A stretch of 64,000 bases of DNA from DATBGZ01 sp036557785. Its GTDB lineage: Bacteria; Actinomycetota; Actinomycetes; Mycobacteriales; Micromonosporaceae. The translations under genes were made by a program, and so were the position numbers. The stretch spans positions 69,606-133,605 of the forward strand of contig DATBGZ010000037.1 in the NCBI GenBank assembly GCA_036557785.1, read 5' to 3'. How positions within the stretch are numbered: the first letter of the stretch is position 1; each line of letters starts with the position of its first letter. The notes beneath the pieces are model-generated. The model worked only from the letters and a program-made list of their open reading frames with translations. It had not been told where the DNA came from and made no database searches. Below, piece after piece: positions 49,760 through 59,198 of this stretch.

Positions 49760-50014
49760 GTGATCGTTCGCATGTGGGAGGTCCGGGCCGAGCCGCGTAC
49801 CTTCACCGCGCTGCTCAACTGGGTCTGCGAGGTGGCCGTGCCCACGGTCGAGACCAACCCCATGCACATCTCCAGCGAGGTCTTCTCGTCGCCGGACTTC
49901 CGGCTCGTCGTCATCACGCGATGGAACGGCGAGCCCGAGGACTTCCAGGAGCCACCGCCGCAGCTCATCACGCGAGCCGCGCACGCCTGGGACTTCTTCC
50001 CGGTGGATCGCTGA
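49760..50014 (+). CDS. Small conserved protein, monooxygenase/EthD-like fold possible
   Basis: The 84-residue protein begins VIVRMWEVRAEPRTFTALLNWVCE and ends QLITRAAHAWDFFPVDR. It resembles short dimeric alpha/beta-barrel proteins, but no active-site residue can be named. GTG 49760 has GGGAGG at 8 nt spacing; ATG 49772 is an alternative. It lies between tsaD and the uridine-kinase-like gene on the same strand. Confidence 0.7.
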   Translation: MIVRMWEVRAEPRTFTALLNWVCEVAVPTVETNPMHISSEVFSSPDFRLVVITRWNGEPEDFQEPPPQLITRAAHAWDFFPVDR

Positions 50015-50023
50015 GCGGCCCTC

Positions 50024-50737
50024 GTGTCGCGAGTGGACGGTCCCGGCGCTGCGGTCGCGGGAGTCCTCGACACCGCACGGCTCGCGACCTACCTCGCCCA
50101 CCTGCCGGGCGTACGGCCGGTCGTGGGGATCGACGGGCCGGGCGGATCGGGCAAGAGCACGCTCGCGGCACGGCTGGCCGACCGCCTCGACGGATGCACG
50201 GTCGTGCACGCCGACGACTTCTACCTGCCCTCGGCGGTACGTCCCGAGCGCGACTTCGCGATCGGCGGGCAGTTCGACCTGGACCGGTTGCGGGACCAGG
50301 TCCTCGTGCCGGCCGGTGCGGGACGCGCCAGCAGATACCAGGTCTACGACTGGGAGCACGATCGCCTCATCGACGGGGAAGACGTGCCCGCCGACGGCCC
50401 GGTGATCGTCGAGGGCGTCTACTGCACCGAGGCGGCGCTGCGGGAGCACTACGACGTCAGGGTGGTCTGTGGCGCGGACCGGGCACTGCGGCTGCGCCGG
50501 GCTCTGACCCGCGATGGCGAGGAGATGCGGCGCCTGTGGGAGGAGGTCTGGATGCCCGCCGAGGACGACTACCTGCGCATCCAGGAGCCGCGGGCCCACG
50601 CCGACCTTGTGCTAGACGGCGGCGGTCCCGACCCCGACCAGCCACGGCGGCCCGCTCGCACCCCGGGTCATGCGGCGATCCGTGCCGTGACGGCACCGGT
50701 GACCCGGATCAGATCGACCGGGCTCAGCTCGACCTGA
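50024..50737 (+). CDS. Uridine kinase-like P-loop protein
   Basis: The 237-residue protein has VVGIDGPGGSGKSTLAARLADRL (Walker A), VVHADDFYLPSAVRPERDF and VIVEGVYC, like uridine/phosphoribulokinase-type kinases. GTG 50024 follows the preceding gene after 9 nt. The 3' end overlaps the convergent ybaK-like gene by 70 nt, so the last roughly 23 residues (PVTRIRSTG...) may be a recent extension. Confidence 0.8.
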   Translation: MSRVDGPGAAVAGVLDTARLATYLAHLPGVRPVVGIDGPGGSGKSTLAARLADRLDGCTVVHADDFYLPSAVRPERDFAIGGQFDLDRLRDQVLVPAGAGRASRYQVYDWEHDRLIDGEDVPADGPVIVEGVYCTEAALREHYDVRVVCGADRALRLRRALTRDGEEMRRLWEEVWMPAEDDYLRIQEPRAHADLVLDGGGPDPDQPRRPARTPGHAAIRAVTAPVTRIRSTGLSST

Positions 50738-51144
50738 AGCCCACGGCGGCCGGCGCTGACGAAGACGGTCGGGTGCGCGGTGGCCGACTCGTCCACGACC
50801 GTCGGCAGCCGCTTGCGCTGTCCGAGCGGGCTGATGCCGCCGCGGACATAGCCGGTCGTCCGCTCCGCGAGCGTGCGGTCCGCCAGCGCTGCCCGTTTGC
50901 CGCCGGCGGCATCGGCGAGCGCCTTGAGGTCCACGTCGCCCGTGACGGGCACGACGGCGACGGTGAGGGTACCGTCCACTTCGGTCACCAGGGTCTTGAA
51001 GACCCGTGCCTGCTGCACGCCGAGCGCCTCCGCGACGGCGGCGCCGTAGTTGGGCGTGTCCGCGTCGAGCGAGTAGGTGTGCAGCCGATGCTCGACCCGC
51101 TCCCGGCCCAGCACCGCGAGTGCCGGCGTCGCCTGTCCTGCCAC
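50668..51144 (-). CDS. ybaK: YbaK/ProX-type aminoacyl-tRNA deacylase
   Basis: The 158-residue protein has QARVFKTLVTEVDGTLTVAVVPVTGDVDLKALADAAGGKRAAL and TGYVRGGISPLGQRKRLPTVVDES, the YbaK pattern (Lys and Gly-Gly-x-Ser/Pro motifs). Such enzymes hydrolyse mischarged Cys-tRNA(Pro) in trans. GTG 51144 is supported by TAGGCT ending 7 nt upstream. Confidence 0.9.
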   Translation of the reverse strand: MAGQATPALAVLGRERVEHRLHTYSLDADTPNYGAAVAEALGVQQARVFKTLVTEVDGTLTVAVVPVTGDVDLKALADAAGGKRAALADRTLAERTTGYVRGGISPLGQRKRLPTVVDESATAHPTVFVSAGRRGLQVELSPVDLIRVTGAVTARIAA

Positions 51145-51151
51145 GTACCGC

Positions 51152-51157
51152 AGCCTA
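51152..51157 (-). promoter_or_regulatory. Candidate leaderless -10 (TAGGCT) of the ybaK-like gene
   Basis: TAGGCT on the minus strand ends 7 nt before GTG 51144. Confidence 0.45.
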
Positions 51158-51164
51158 CCGGGGC

Positions 51165-52364
51165 TCAGGCGCGCACCGCCTGACACAGGAACGCCACCGG
51201 GCGGGTGCCCAGACGGGTCAGCACGAGCGCGGCCGGGGTGCGGCCATCCAGACGCAGGTCGCGGCGCAGCTCGTCGGGGTCGACCGCGACGCCGCGCTTG
51301 CGGATCTCCAGCGTCCCGATGTCGTGCGCCCGCAGTGCGGCCCGCAGTGCCTTGCGCCCGTACGGCAGTTCGGCGAGGACCTCCAACACGGTCGCGAACG
51401 GCGTGGGCGTCGGCGTGTCGGCGAAGACATACGCGATCCGTGGGTCCGCGACCTTACCGTCCACAGTGGAGGCGAACTCGGCGACGAGGTGCGACCGGAC
51501 CACGGCGCCGTCCGGGTCGTAAAGGTAGCGTCGCGGCGGCGCCACGGGCGCGGTCACCGTGCCCGGCCCCGTCAGCTCGTGGGCCGTGCCGTCCGTGCCG
51601 ATCAGCGTGGCCCGCCGGGCGGCGACGGCGAGCGGGCCGTGCCACAGGGCCGCCTCGACCACGTCGCCGGCGACGCTGACCCACTCGGCCTCGGCGCCGT
51701 CGGGGATCAGCGCATGGTCGATGCCCGGCGCGAGCTTGAGCACGGTCGCCGGCACGCGGGCCGGCAGGGCCGACACGAACGACCACGGCGGGGCGAAGGC
51801 GCCCGGGTCGAAGACCCGTCGGCCTCGGGCGGGGTCGCGCCGGGCCGGGTCGCAGAAGACCGCGTCCACACAGGACAGATCCGCGGCGGCCGCGTCGCCG
51901 CACGTCACCGTGACCGAACCGCCATGGCCGAGTTCCTCGACATTCGCGGCCGCGATGGCTGCGGTGACCGGATCCGCCTCGACCGCGCAGACGCGCAGTC
52001 CGGCCCGAGCGAAGGCGAGCGTGTCGGCCCCGACGCCGCAACCCAGGTCGGCCACGGACGCGACCCCCGCCGAGGCCAGACGGGCGGCACGCCGGTCCGC
52101 GACCACCGCCCGGGTCGCCTGCTCCAGGCCGGTCCGGGTGAAGAGCATCCGCGAGGCATCCGGGCCGAACTTCGCCGCGGCCCGCCTCCGTAGGGTTGCC
52201 TGGGTCAGCGCCGCGGAGGCGATGGCCGCGTCGATGCCGGCGTCACGCAGTGCCTGCGTCGCCCTGAGCGGGTCGCTGCCTGCCAGCGCCTCGGCACAGG
52301 CGAGAGTTCGGCACCCCTGCTCCGTACGCAGGTGGTCGACGAGGCCGAGGTCCACACCCGCCAT
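51165..52364 (-). CDS. Class I SAM-dependent methyltransferase with C-terminal THUMP-like region
   Basis: The protein has about 399 residues. The methyltransferase motif I is VADLGCGVGADTLAFARAGLRVCAVEADP, and a later FCDPARRDP segment resembles catalytic DPPR/DPAR motifs of nucleic-acid methyltransferases. The C-terminus (LRRDLRLDGRTPAALVLTRLG) matches THUMP-like domains. ATG 52364 was chosen as the domain start; GTG 52376 and GTG 52355 are alternatives. Probably an RNA methyltransferase; target unknown. Confidence 0.85.
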   Translation of the reverse strand: MAGVDLGLVDHLRTEQGCRTLACAEALAGSDPLRATQALRDAGIDAAIASAALTQATLRRRAAAKFGPDASRMLFTRTGLEQATRAVVADRRAARLASAGVASVADLGCGVGADTLAFARAGLRVCAVEADPVTAAIAAANVEELGHGGSVTVTCGDAAAADLSCVDAVFCDPARRDPARGRRVFDPGAFAPPWSFVSALPARVPATVLKLAPGIDHALIPDGAEAEWVSVAGDVVEAALWHGPLAVAARRATLIGTDGTAHELTGPGTVTAPVAPPRRYLYDPDGAVVRSHLVAEFASTVDGKVADPRIAYVFADTPTPTPFATVLEVLAELPYGRKALRAALRAHDIGTLEIRKRGVAVDPDELRRDLRLDGRTPAALVLTRLGTRPVAFLCQAVRA

Positions 52365-52430
52365 CCTGCCGGACACGACGAGCGCGCCAGGGCCGTCTGT
52401 CCGGGCGCGCTCGTCACGAGCCGTCTGCGG

Positions 52431-53240
52431 CTACGGATCGCAGTCGCTGTCCGCCTTTGCCGAGATGACCGCGTCGGCCTTGCCGAGCCTGTTCGTCTGC
52501 ACGATGAACCGGATGCAGGGCCCGTACATGATGTTGCTCGAGGTCTCATGACTGACGTCGATGCATTGCTGCCCGCTGCCGCAGCCGATCACCGTGCTGT
52601 AAAGAGTGGACACGGGCATCGGGAGGCCGCTCATGGCACTGACGGCGCTGTCGGTGGCCCGAGCGTTCATGCCGACCTTCGAGCCCGACGTCCAGGCCGT
52701 GACGAAGGCGGACACGTAGCTGCTGACGTCGTTTTCGAAGCTACCGGCATCGAAGAAGACGTACGTGACGGCGTGCGCCTTGCCGAGTTGCGAGTTGTCG
52801 ACCTGGACCTGGGCGGTGTTTCCCACGGCGTTGTAGTAGTAGCAGAAGCCGCCGGCACAGTTCGAGTATGTCCAGGATCCGTTGAAGTTCGGGGCGTTGT
52901 AGTTGTTGATCGCGTCGCTGTAGACGCTGACGTTGGAGAAATCAACGATCTTGGTCTGGTCGTTGCTCTTGATCGCCGCGAGGAACTTCAGGCCATAGTC
53001 CTTGGGGCTGCTCGGGTACGGGTTGATGCTCGCGGGTGGCGTCGTGGTCGTGGTGCCGGTCGCGGGTGTGGTGGCTTGGCCGGTCGGCGTGCTCGTCACG
53101 TCGCCGACCTGGACCTGGCCATTGTCGGTATCGCTCGGGCTCGCGTTGGGCGTCCCGTTGCCGCCGCAGGCGGCGAGGATCGCCAGGCAGGCAGCCGCGC
53201 CAACGGCCAACAGGCCGCGGCGCAAGTGTGGCGAGGGCAT
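52431..53240 (-). CDS. Lipoprotein of unknown function
   Basis: The 269-residue protein begins with a signal peptide and lipobox (LLAVGAAACLAILAAC, Cys about residue 25). A Thr/Pro-rich linker (TTPATGTTTTTPP) and an Asn/Tyr-rich globular part follow, with paired cysteines (SNCAGGFCYYY; IGCGSGQQC; MYGPCI). The four or more cysteines suggest disulfides outside the membrane. The start is ATG 53240 behind GGGAG. Family not recognised. Confidence 0.75.
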   Translation of the reverse strand: MPSPHLRRGLLAVGAAACLAILAACGGNGTPNASPSDTDNGQVQVGDVTSTPTGQATTPATGTTTTTPPASINPYPSSPKDYGLKFLAAIKSNDQTKIVDFSNVSVYSDAINNYNAPNFNGSWTYSNCAGGFCYYYNAVGNTAQVQVDNSQLGKAHAVTYVFFDAGSFENDVSSYVSAFVTAWTSGSKVGMNARATDSAVSAMSGLPMPVSTLYSTVIGCGSGQQCIDVSHETSSNIMYGPCIRFIVQTNRLGKADAVISAKADSDCDP

Positions 53241-53369
53241 GGGCTACTCCCAGGGGGCGGCGTCGGGCCGTCGTCGGCCCGATCGATGACGCCCCGAACG
53301 GTAGGCGCCCGTGACAAGGGCAACCGCGGCCTGCGTCGGGAAGCCGACGCCGGTCAGGTGCGGGTGCGA

Positions 53370-53588
53370 TCAGCCCAGGAAGCGGCGCGACAGGCGGGGG
53401 CCGGCCTTGGAGTGCTCAACCACGCTGTCCGGACCGGGGAAGACCAGGGTCTCGTGCCCGTCCGGGAACCGCACGAGGTACGGCGGTGACCCCTCGTCAC
53501 CGCGGACCTCGAGGATCTCGGCGACCCGGTCCGGGTTGCCGACGGAATTGCTGTGTACGTGAAGCCGGTCACCCACGGTCGCCTGCAT
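53370..53588 (-). CDS. DUF1918 domain protein
   Basis: The 72-residue protein begins MQATVGDRLHVHSNSVGNPDRVAEILEVRGDEG and has YLVRFPDGHETLVFPGPDS, the DUF1918 pattern. ATG 53588 is the family start; the frame is open 19 codons further up. Function unknown. It is transcribed away from groES. Confidence 0.85.
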   Translation of the reverse strand: MQATVGDRLHVHSNSVGNPDRVAEILEVRGDEGSPPYLVRFPDGHETLVFPGPDSVVEHSKAGPRLSRRFLG

Positions 53589-53660
53589 GGACAAGACGAT
53601 GCCGTACGCCTGCCCCGGGCGCCGGAAGATCGGCGAGGATGCCAACGGCGGGTGACACGG

Positions 53661-53687
53661 CTGGCACTCTCCTTGACGGAGTGCTAG
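53661..53687. promoter_or_regulatory. CIRCE operator 1 (HrcA site) of groES-groEL1
   Basis: CTGGCACTC (53661-53669), 9-nt spacer, GAGTGCTAG (53679-53687). This is the HrcA-binding inverted repeat of class I heat-shock genes. The -35 TTGACG (53673-53678) lies in its spacer. Confidence 0.9.
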
Positions 53688-53701
53688 CTCCGGCCTAACG
53701 T
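53673..53701 (+). promoter_or_regulatory. groES-groEL1 promoter
   Basis: TTGACG (53673-53678) and TAACGT (53696-53701) are separated by 17 bp. The -35 is inside CIRCE 1, and transcription would begin near CIRCE 2, so HrcA binding would block RNA polymerase. Confidence 0.75.
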
Positions 53702-53706
53702 GTCGG

Positions 53707-53733
53707 TTAGCACTCTCCGGGTGAGGGTGCTAG
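53707..53733. promoter_or_regulatory. CIRCE operator 2 (HrcA site) of groES-groEL1
   Basis: TTAGCACTC (53707-53715), 9-nt spacer, GGGTGCTAG (53725-53733). One mismatch in the right arm relative to the consensus GAGTGCTAA arm family. Confidence 0.88.
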
Positions 53734-53823
53734 CGCCCCACCGGCACCGGCACCCGCGACGACGGCGCCGCAGGGCAGTTCAGGAAACAGTCAGACAAGG
53801 AAGAGTCAGCGCCCCAGGAGGGT

Positions 53824-54138
53824 ATGACAGTGAGCACCGCGACCAAGGTTGCGATCAAGCCGCTCGAGGACCGCATCCTCGTCCAGGCCAACGAGGCGGA
53901 GACCACCACGGCGTCGGGCCTGGTCATTCCGGACACCGCCAAGGAGAAGCCGCAGGAGGGCACGGTCATCGCCGTGGGCCCCGGCCGGATCGACGACAAG
54001 GGCAACCGAGTCCCGATCGACGTGAAGGTGGGCGACACCGTCCTCTACTCCAAGTACGGCGGCACCGAGGTCAAGTACGGGGGCGACGAGTACCTCGTGC
54101 TCTCGGCCCGCGATGTCCTCGCCGTCATCGAGCGGTAG
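53824..54138 (+). CDS. groES: Co-chaperonin GroES
   Basis: The 104-residue protein has VAIKPLEDRILVQANEAETTTASGLVIPDTAKEKPQEGTVIAVGPG and the mobile loop, then YSKYGGTEVKYGGDEYLVL. It caps the chaperonin. ATG 53824 is behind AGGAGG. It is followed by groEL1 after 255 nt containing a hairpin. Confidence 0.96.
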   Translation: MTVSTATKVAIKPLEDRILVQANEAETTTASGLVIPDTAKEKPQEGTVIAVGPGRIDDKGNRVPIDVKVGDTVLYSKYGGTEVKYGGDEYLVLSARDVLAVIER

Positions 54139-54158
54139 TCCGAGTACGACGAGCACGA

Positions 54159-54187
54159 CGTACGGCCGGCCCACCGCCGGTCGTACG
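54159..54187 (+). other. Hairpin in the groES-groEL1 spacer
   Basis: CGTACGGCCGG (54159-54169) pairs with CCGGTCGTACG (54177-54187) with one G-T wobble around a 7-nt loop, 21 nt after the groES stop. It may attenuate transcription or act as an mRNA processing/stability element. No other gene is visible in the 255-nt spacer. Confidence 0.5.
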
Positions 54188-54393
54188 ACCTGACAGAGCC
54201 CGACCAATCCGCTCAATCCGGCGCTGAGCGTTCCGCACTCGCTCCGCGAGTTGCGCTGCGATGACTGGCGCCGGCGAGCACCGACAACAACGACGTTGCC
54301 GCCCCGGACCCGATTCCGTTCGCCCCGCCGCGCACCATGCGCGTGGCCGCGGGCTCGGGCTCCGGGGCGGTGACGTGTGAAGGGACCACACAT

Positions 54394-56028
<1,635 letters not shown>

Positions 56029-56046
56029 GTTCCACACAACGAGCAC

Positions 56047-56078
56047 AGCGGCGGTCGGAGTCTCATCCGGCCGCCGCT
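56047..56078. terminator. Bidirectional hairpin between groEL1 and the VOC gene
   Basis: AGCGGCGGTCGGA (56047-56059) pairs with TCCGGCCGCCGCT (56066-56078), 13 bp with one wobble and a 6-nt loop, between convergent genes. Confidence 0.65.
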
Positions 56079-56091
56079 TGCCGGGTGAGTC

Positions 56092-56631
56092 TCAGCCGAA
56101 CGGTCGAACCGGATCGTCGCCGTTCCAGTCGACCGACGCGCGCCAATAGCGGGTGAACATCTCGTCCGTGCCGGGCGTCGCGGGGATCAGCTCGACGAAG
56201 CCCGGTGCGCTCACGCCCTCGTCCATGTAGTACACCGTGCCGCCGCTCGGCACCGGCGCTGAGAAGGCAACCTGGTAGCCGCGCTCCTCGTACGCGACCC
56301 GTTCGGCCTCCACGTCTTCGTACGCGATCGCGATGTGGTGAAAGCCGTAACCGCGCCGGTCGACAATCTCCTTGTAGACCGACGGCTCGTCGTCTTTCGG
56401 TTGGATGAGCTCGATCATCATGTGTCCGGCGAAACCCATCGCGATGCTCACATCGGCCGTGGCCGGCTGGCCCCGGTAGCGCTGCTCGCTGCCGGTGAAG
56501 CTGTCGAGCAGAAAGAACGGACCGGCCTTGCCGTCCTTGATCCACCAGTCGATCGCCGGCCGCATGCGCTGCACGACGTAGGCCATCTGCACGATCTGGC
56601 CCGCGCGCTGGCCGAAACCGAACGTCATCAT
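56092..56631 (-). CDS. VOC (glyoxalase/bleomycin-resistance) superfamily protein
   Basis: The 179-residue protein has QMAYVVQRMRPAIDWWIKDGKAGPF near the start and GYGFHHIAIAYEDVEAERVAYEERGYQVAFSAPVPSGGTVYYMD, typical of VOC dioxygenase-like or epimerase-like proteins (His and Glu metal-ligand positions present). The start is ATG 56631 behind GGGGAG. Function unknown. Confidence 0.8.
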   Translation of the reverse strand: MMTFGFGQRAGQIVQMAYVVQRMRPAIDWWIKDGKAGPFFLLDSFTGSEQRYRGQPATADVSIAMGFAGHMMIELIQPKDDEPSVYKEIVDRRGYGFHHIAIAYEDVEAERVAYEERGYQVAFSAPVPSGGTVYYMDEGVSAPGFVELIPATPGTDEMFTRYWRASVDWNGDDPVRPFG

Positions 56632-56696
56632 GCCGAACTCCCCTCACATCCGATCGTCGCCATCATCGCGGCTACGGACCATCCCGACAAGCGTCT

Positions 56697-56880
56697 ACTC
56701 GGCCTGCGGCGCGGCGTGACGCGGCTGCTGCGGCGGTTCGTCCTCAGTGGACGGCTGCTCGCCGTCCGTCTGAGCTGGAGGTGGCGCCTGGTCGTCGGAT
56801 GGGGGGCACGACCACCGTCGGCTGCTCGACCACGGACAGTGTTCCCGTCGCAGCCGCCTGCGCCGCGGCGAGTTGCCGGC
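56697..56880 (-). pseudogene. Possible frameshifted gene remnant with Pro/Gln-rich tail
   Basis: On the minus strand, LAAAQAAATGTLSVVEQPTVVV runs into a C6 tract at about 56812-56817. If one C is removed it continues as SDDQAPPPAQTDGEQPSTED and ends in a TAG at 56697-56699. A single-base insertion in a homopolymer would explain the break, or the tail belongs to nothing. No start or known domain was found. Confidence 0.25.
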
Positions 56881-56903
56881 GTCGCCTACCTCGTCGCAGG
56901 CGA

Positions 56904-57197
56904 CTACGTCGACGCCTCGCCCCGGGAACGCAAGTCCACGATTTCTTCCAAGAGAAGAGGCGAGTAGTTACGCGCTGCTGCAATAAAATCAAGATCGTCT
57001 GATGATGCGGGTCCGGATTCGCGAGAAACGTACATATCCTCGTCGCGATTGGCGTCCCGCCCGATCATGATGAAGCTGCCGCCAGATGTGTGATCACGCC
57101 CCTCGACCATCGCTTGCCACGGCGTTGGAGTTGCGTGCTCGCAGAGCCTACGAAGCTTCTCAATCTCCGTGTCTGTCATGCGGCGTTCGCCCGTCAT
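56904..57197 (-). CDS. Small protein of a phage-associated ATPxPW type
   Basis: The 97-residue protein has a short helix, then LRRLCEHATPTPWQAMVEGRD, and near the C-terminus DLDFIAAARNYSPLLLEEIVDL. The layout (ATPGPW-like motif followed by a IAAARN...LL helix) is common in actinophage and island proteins of unknown function. ATG 57197 has GAGGA at 6 nt spacing; ATG 57179 is an alternative. Its codon usage is less GC-biased than its neighbours'. Confidence 0.65.
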   Translation of the reverse strand: MTGERRMTDTEIEKLRRLCEHATPTPWQAMVEGRDHTSGGSFIMIGRDANRDEDMYVSRESGPASSDDLDFIAAARNYSPLLLEEIVDLRSRGEAST

Positions 57198-57457
57198 TTC
57201 GATCCTCGGATTTGTGATCGTAGGCGTGAAGAGCCTACCAAACTGGCCCCACCCTCTTGATCGCCTGGCCCGACGCCGCCTCAACGAGCGGGGGTACGCG
57301 TCGTGCGGCCGCAGCAACATGTCCGACCTGAACGGTCAAGGAACCTCCGTCAGCGAGTGCAGCCCCGGCCCGTGGCCTGCTCTCGGCGCCGCCCAAAGGA
57401 ATCGGGCACCAGCATCGATGGTGCTTCACAACCGATCTGCACACATGCGGGAACGGC

Positions 57458-57852
57458 ATGACGTCCTTCATGAACCTGTGGCTGACACTGTCACCCGAGG
57501 AGTACGCAGTCATGATCACGGCGCACGAGGAGGGCCAGGTGATCCATGTGCTTGACGAGTGGCAGGCCCGCGCCCGGTGGATCGAGACCGGCACGACCAC
57601 GACTCCCTCGGATCTCACAGACGAAGGGAAGCGAGCCCTCCTTCCACGATTGCGCCGGTGGTGGCGGATCTTGTTGAGAGGGGCTGGGTTGTCGTCGATG
57701 AGTACTGGGAGGACGAAGGGCAGCGTGAGCGCCTTACCGGCGAAGCCCTGTGGATCGCACTGCACGATCCTGCCTGATGGGTGTGCCGGCCCGATATGCA
57801 GTTCCGCGTCCTGCACCTTACGGCGACGGCCGCGTGGGAGCAGTCGAATTGA
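57458..57852 (+). pseudogene. Frameshifted gene remnant
   Basis: From ATG 57458 the frame reads MNLWLTLSPEEYAVMITAHE, HVLDEWQARARWIETGTTTT and DLTDEGKRALLP. Coding continues only in another frame from about 57651 (IAPVVADLVERGWVVVDEYW, then GEALWIALHDPA) to an in-frame TGA (57775-57777). After it the same frame resumes with MQFRVLHLTATAAWEQSN and stops at 57850-57852. The parts join into one plausible protein, so a frameshift plus a nonsense codon have broken it. Function unknown. Confidence 0.65.
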
Positions 57853-57968
57853 TCAGCTAGTGTGGTGTCTCGTTATTATCCGGTGATTGATGCGAGTGCG
57901 ACCGGCCTTCGTGCAGGGGATTGTGCGGCATGCCAGAACCGGAAGGGCGACCAGCAGGGAATCCGCCG

Positions 57969-58913
57969 TTATCCGAGGCGTTGTAGCGCTGTCTCGATAG
58001 CGACCTCGACCCGGGAGGTCATGCCGGGCGCATCGACGGGACGGCGTCCAGCGACCTGACTACGGATCCACTTCGGCTGGCTATCGTCATGGTGCAGCAG
58101 GGCATACAGGTCCCACCACGGATCGAGAGGCACCCCGGCGATCGACTCATAGAGCGACCGAAGCTGCTCCGACCACTCGGGTGAGTAGAGCGCCGCCAAG
58201 TATCGCCGACAGTGCCCGACGTCAATCGCGCGCGCCCCCCGATGGATGGAGTTCCAGTCGGTCAGCCCAGTGATCCTCCCGCGCGACCATAGCATGTTGA
58301 CAGGCAGGAGATCGCAGTGCAGAAAGACGGCGGTGTCCTTTGGCGGCGGCGCCGCCATGACACCAAACGCCGCCTTCCACACAGCCGACCTCTGTGCGTC
58401 GATCGGCACCCGAAACCCGTCCAGAGGAGCGATCCACGAATCCGTCCAAGGTCTGAACATCTTCGCGGGGAGATCGAGGGAATGCAGCAATACAGCAATC
58501 TCCGCGATCCTCGTCATCCACGATCGAGGTTCCGCCGGATTGAGATGAACATGCCCCGGCAACCGTGTCATCAGCATCGATGGCGTGCCCCCCGTCGAAG
58601 CACCAGCAACATCAGTAGCCAGAATGCTCGGAACCGGGAGCCCGCTTCCCGCCACCACGCCAAGGTTGGCGATCTCCTTCTCCAAGCTCCCCTGCAGGCC
58701 AAGCCCGCCCGGGTACTGCCGCAGTACGACGAACGTTCGCATTCCACGTCGCTCGACAGTCAGCCGATTCACGGCGGAGCAGACGCCACCGGTCAATCGG
58801 CGATAGCCAACGATGCGACTGCCCCGACCCATCGACGCCGCAACCCAGGCGAGAGTCTCCACGGAGGGCCGACGCTGCCTGAACCCGCCATCCCTCCAGT
58901 CACCGTCGGTCAT
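57969..58913 (-). CDS. Aminoglycoside-phosphotransferase-like kinase
   Basis: The 314-residue protein has the APH fold. The catalytic loop HCDLLPVN (H199, D201, N206) fits HxDxxxxN, and GLTDWNSIHRGARAIDVGH supplies the metal-binding Asp. RLTGGVCSAVNRL in the N-lobe and YPGG are typical. The substrate may be an antibiotic or a small metabolite. ATG 58913 is supported by TAGGCT ending 7 nt upstream. It lies in the accessory zone. Confidence 0.82.
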   Translation of the reverse strand: MTDGDWRDGGFRQRRPSVETLAWVAASMGRGSRIVGYRRLTGGVCSAVNRLTVERRGMRTFVVLRQYPGGLGLQGSLEKEIANLGVVAGSGLPVPSILATDVAGASTGGTPSMLMTRLPGHVHLNPAEPRSWMTRIAEIAVLLHSLDLPAKMFRPWTDSWIAPLDGFRVPIDAQRSAVWKAAFGVMAAPPPKDTAVFLHCDLLPVNMLWSRGRITGLTDWNSIHRGARAIDVGHCRRYLAALYSPEWSEQLRSLYESIAGVPLDPWWDLYALLHHDDSQPKWIRSQVAGRRPVDAPGMTSRVEVAIETALQRLG

Positions 58914-58920
58914 GAGCGCG

Positions 58921-58926
58921 AGCCTA
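58921..58926 (-). promoter_or_regulatory. Candidate leaderless -10 (TAGGCT) of the APH-like gene
   Basis: TAGGCT on the minus strand ends 7 nt before ATG 58913. Confidence 0.45.
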
Positions 58927-59198
58927 TTCGTCAGGGCCTGCGGCGATAGAGGATTTCTAACCCGCCAGAGGCAGTGACCCGGCTGCGGGATGGCCGTCAC
59001 CATCTGGTTCGCACTCAGCCAGCGGACGATGGGTGCGCTGGTGGCATTCATGGACCGATACGCGTCTAGATTTCGTGCAGCCCTATCCCTGACGCTCCTG
59101 TTTCTGTCAACCAGGCAGATCAGGCCTGCAGGGAAGGGGGCGCACCAGCGCCTTCGGCCATGGGCTTGATCGTGCCATCACGCGCGGCGGGCCGTCAG

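Noticed and set aside
57862..58059. Small plus-strand ORF (MVSRYYPVIDAS...)
   Set aside because: It mostly overlaps the end of the APH-like gene antisense and has no ribosome-binding site or recognisable family.
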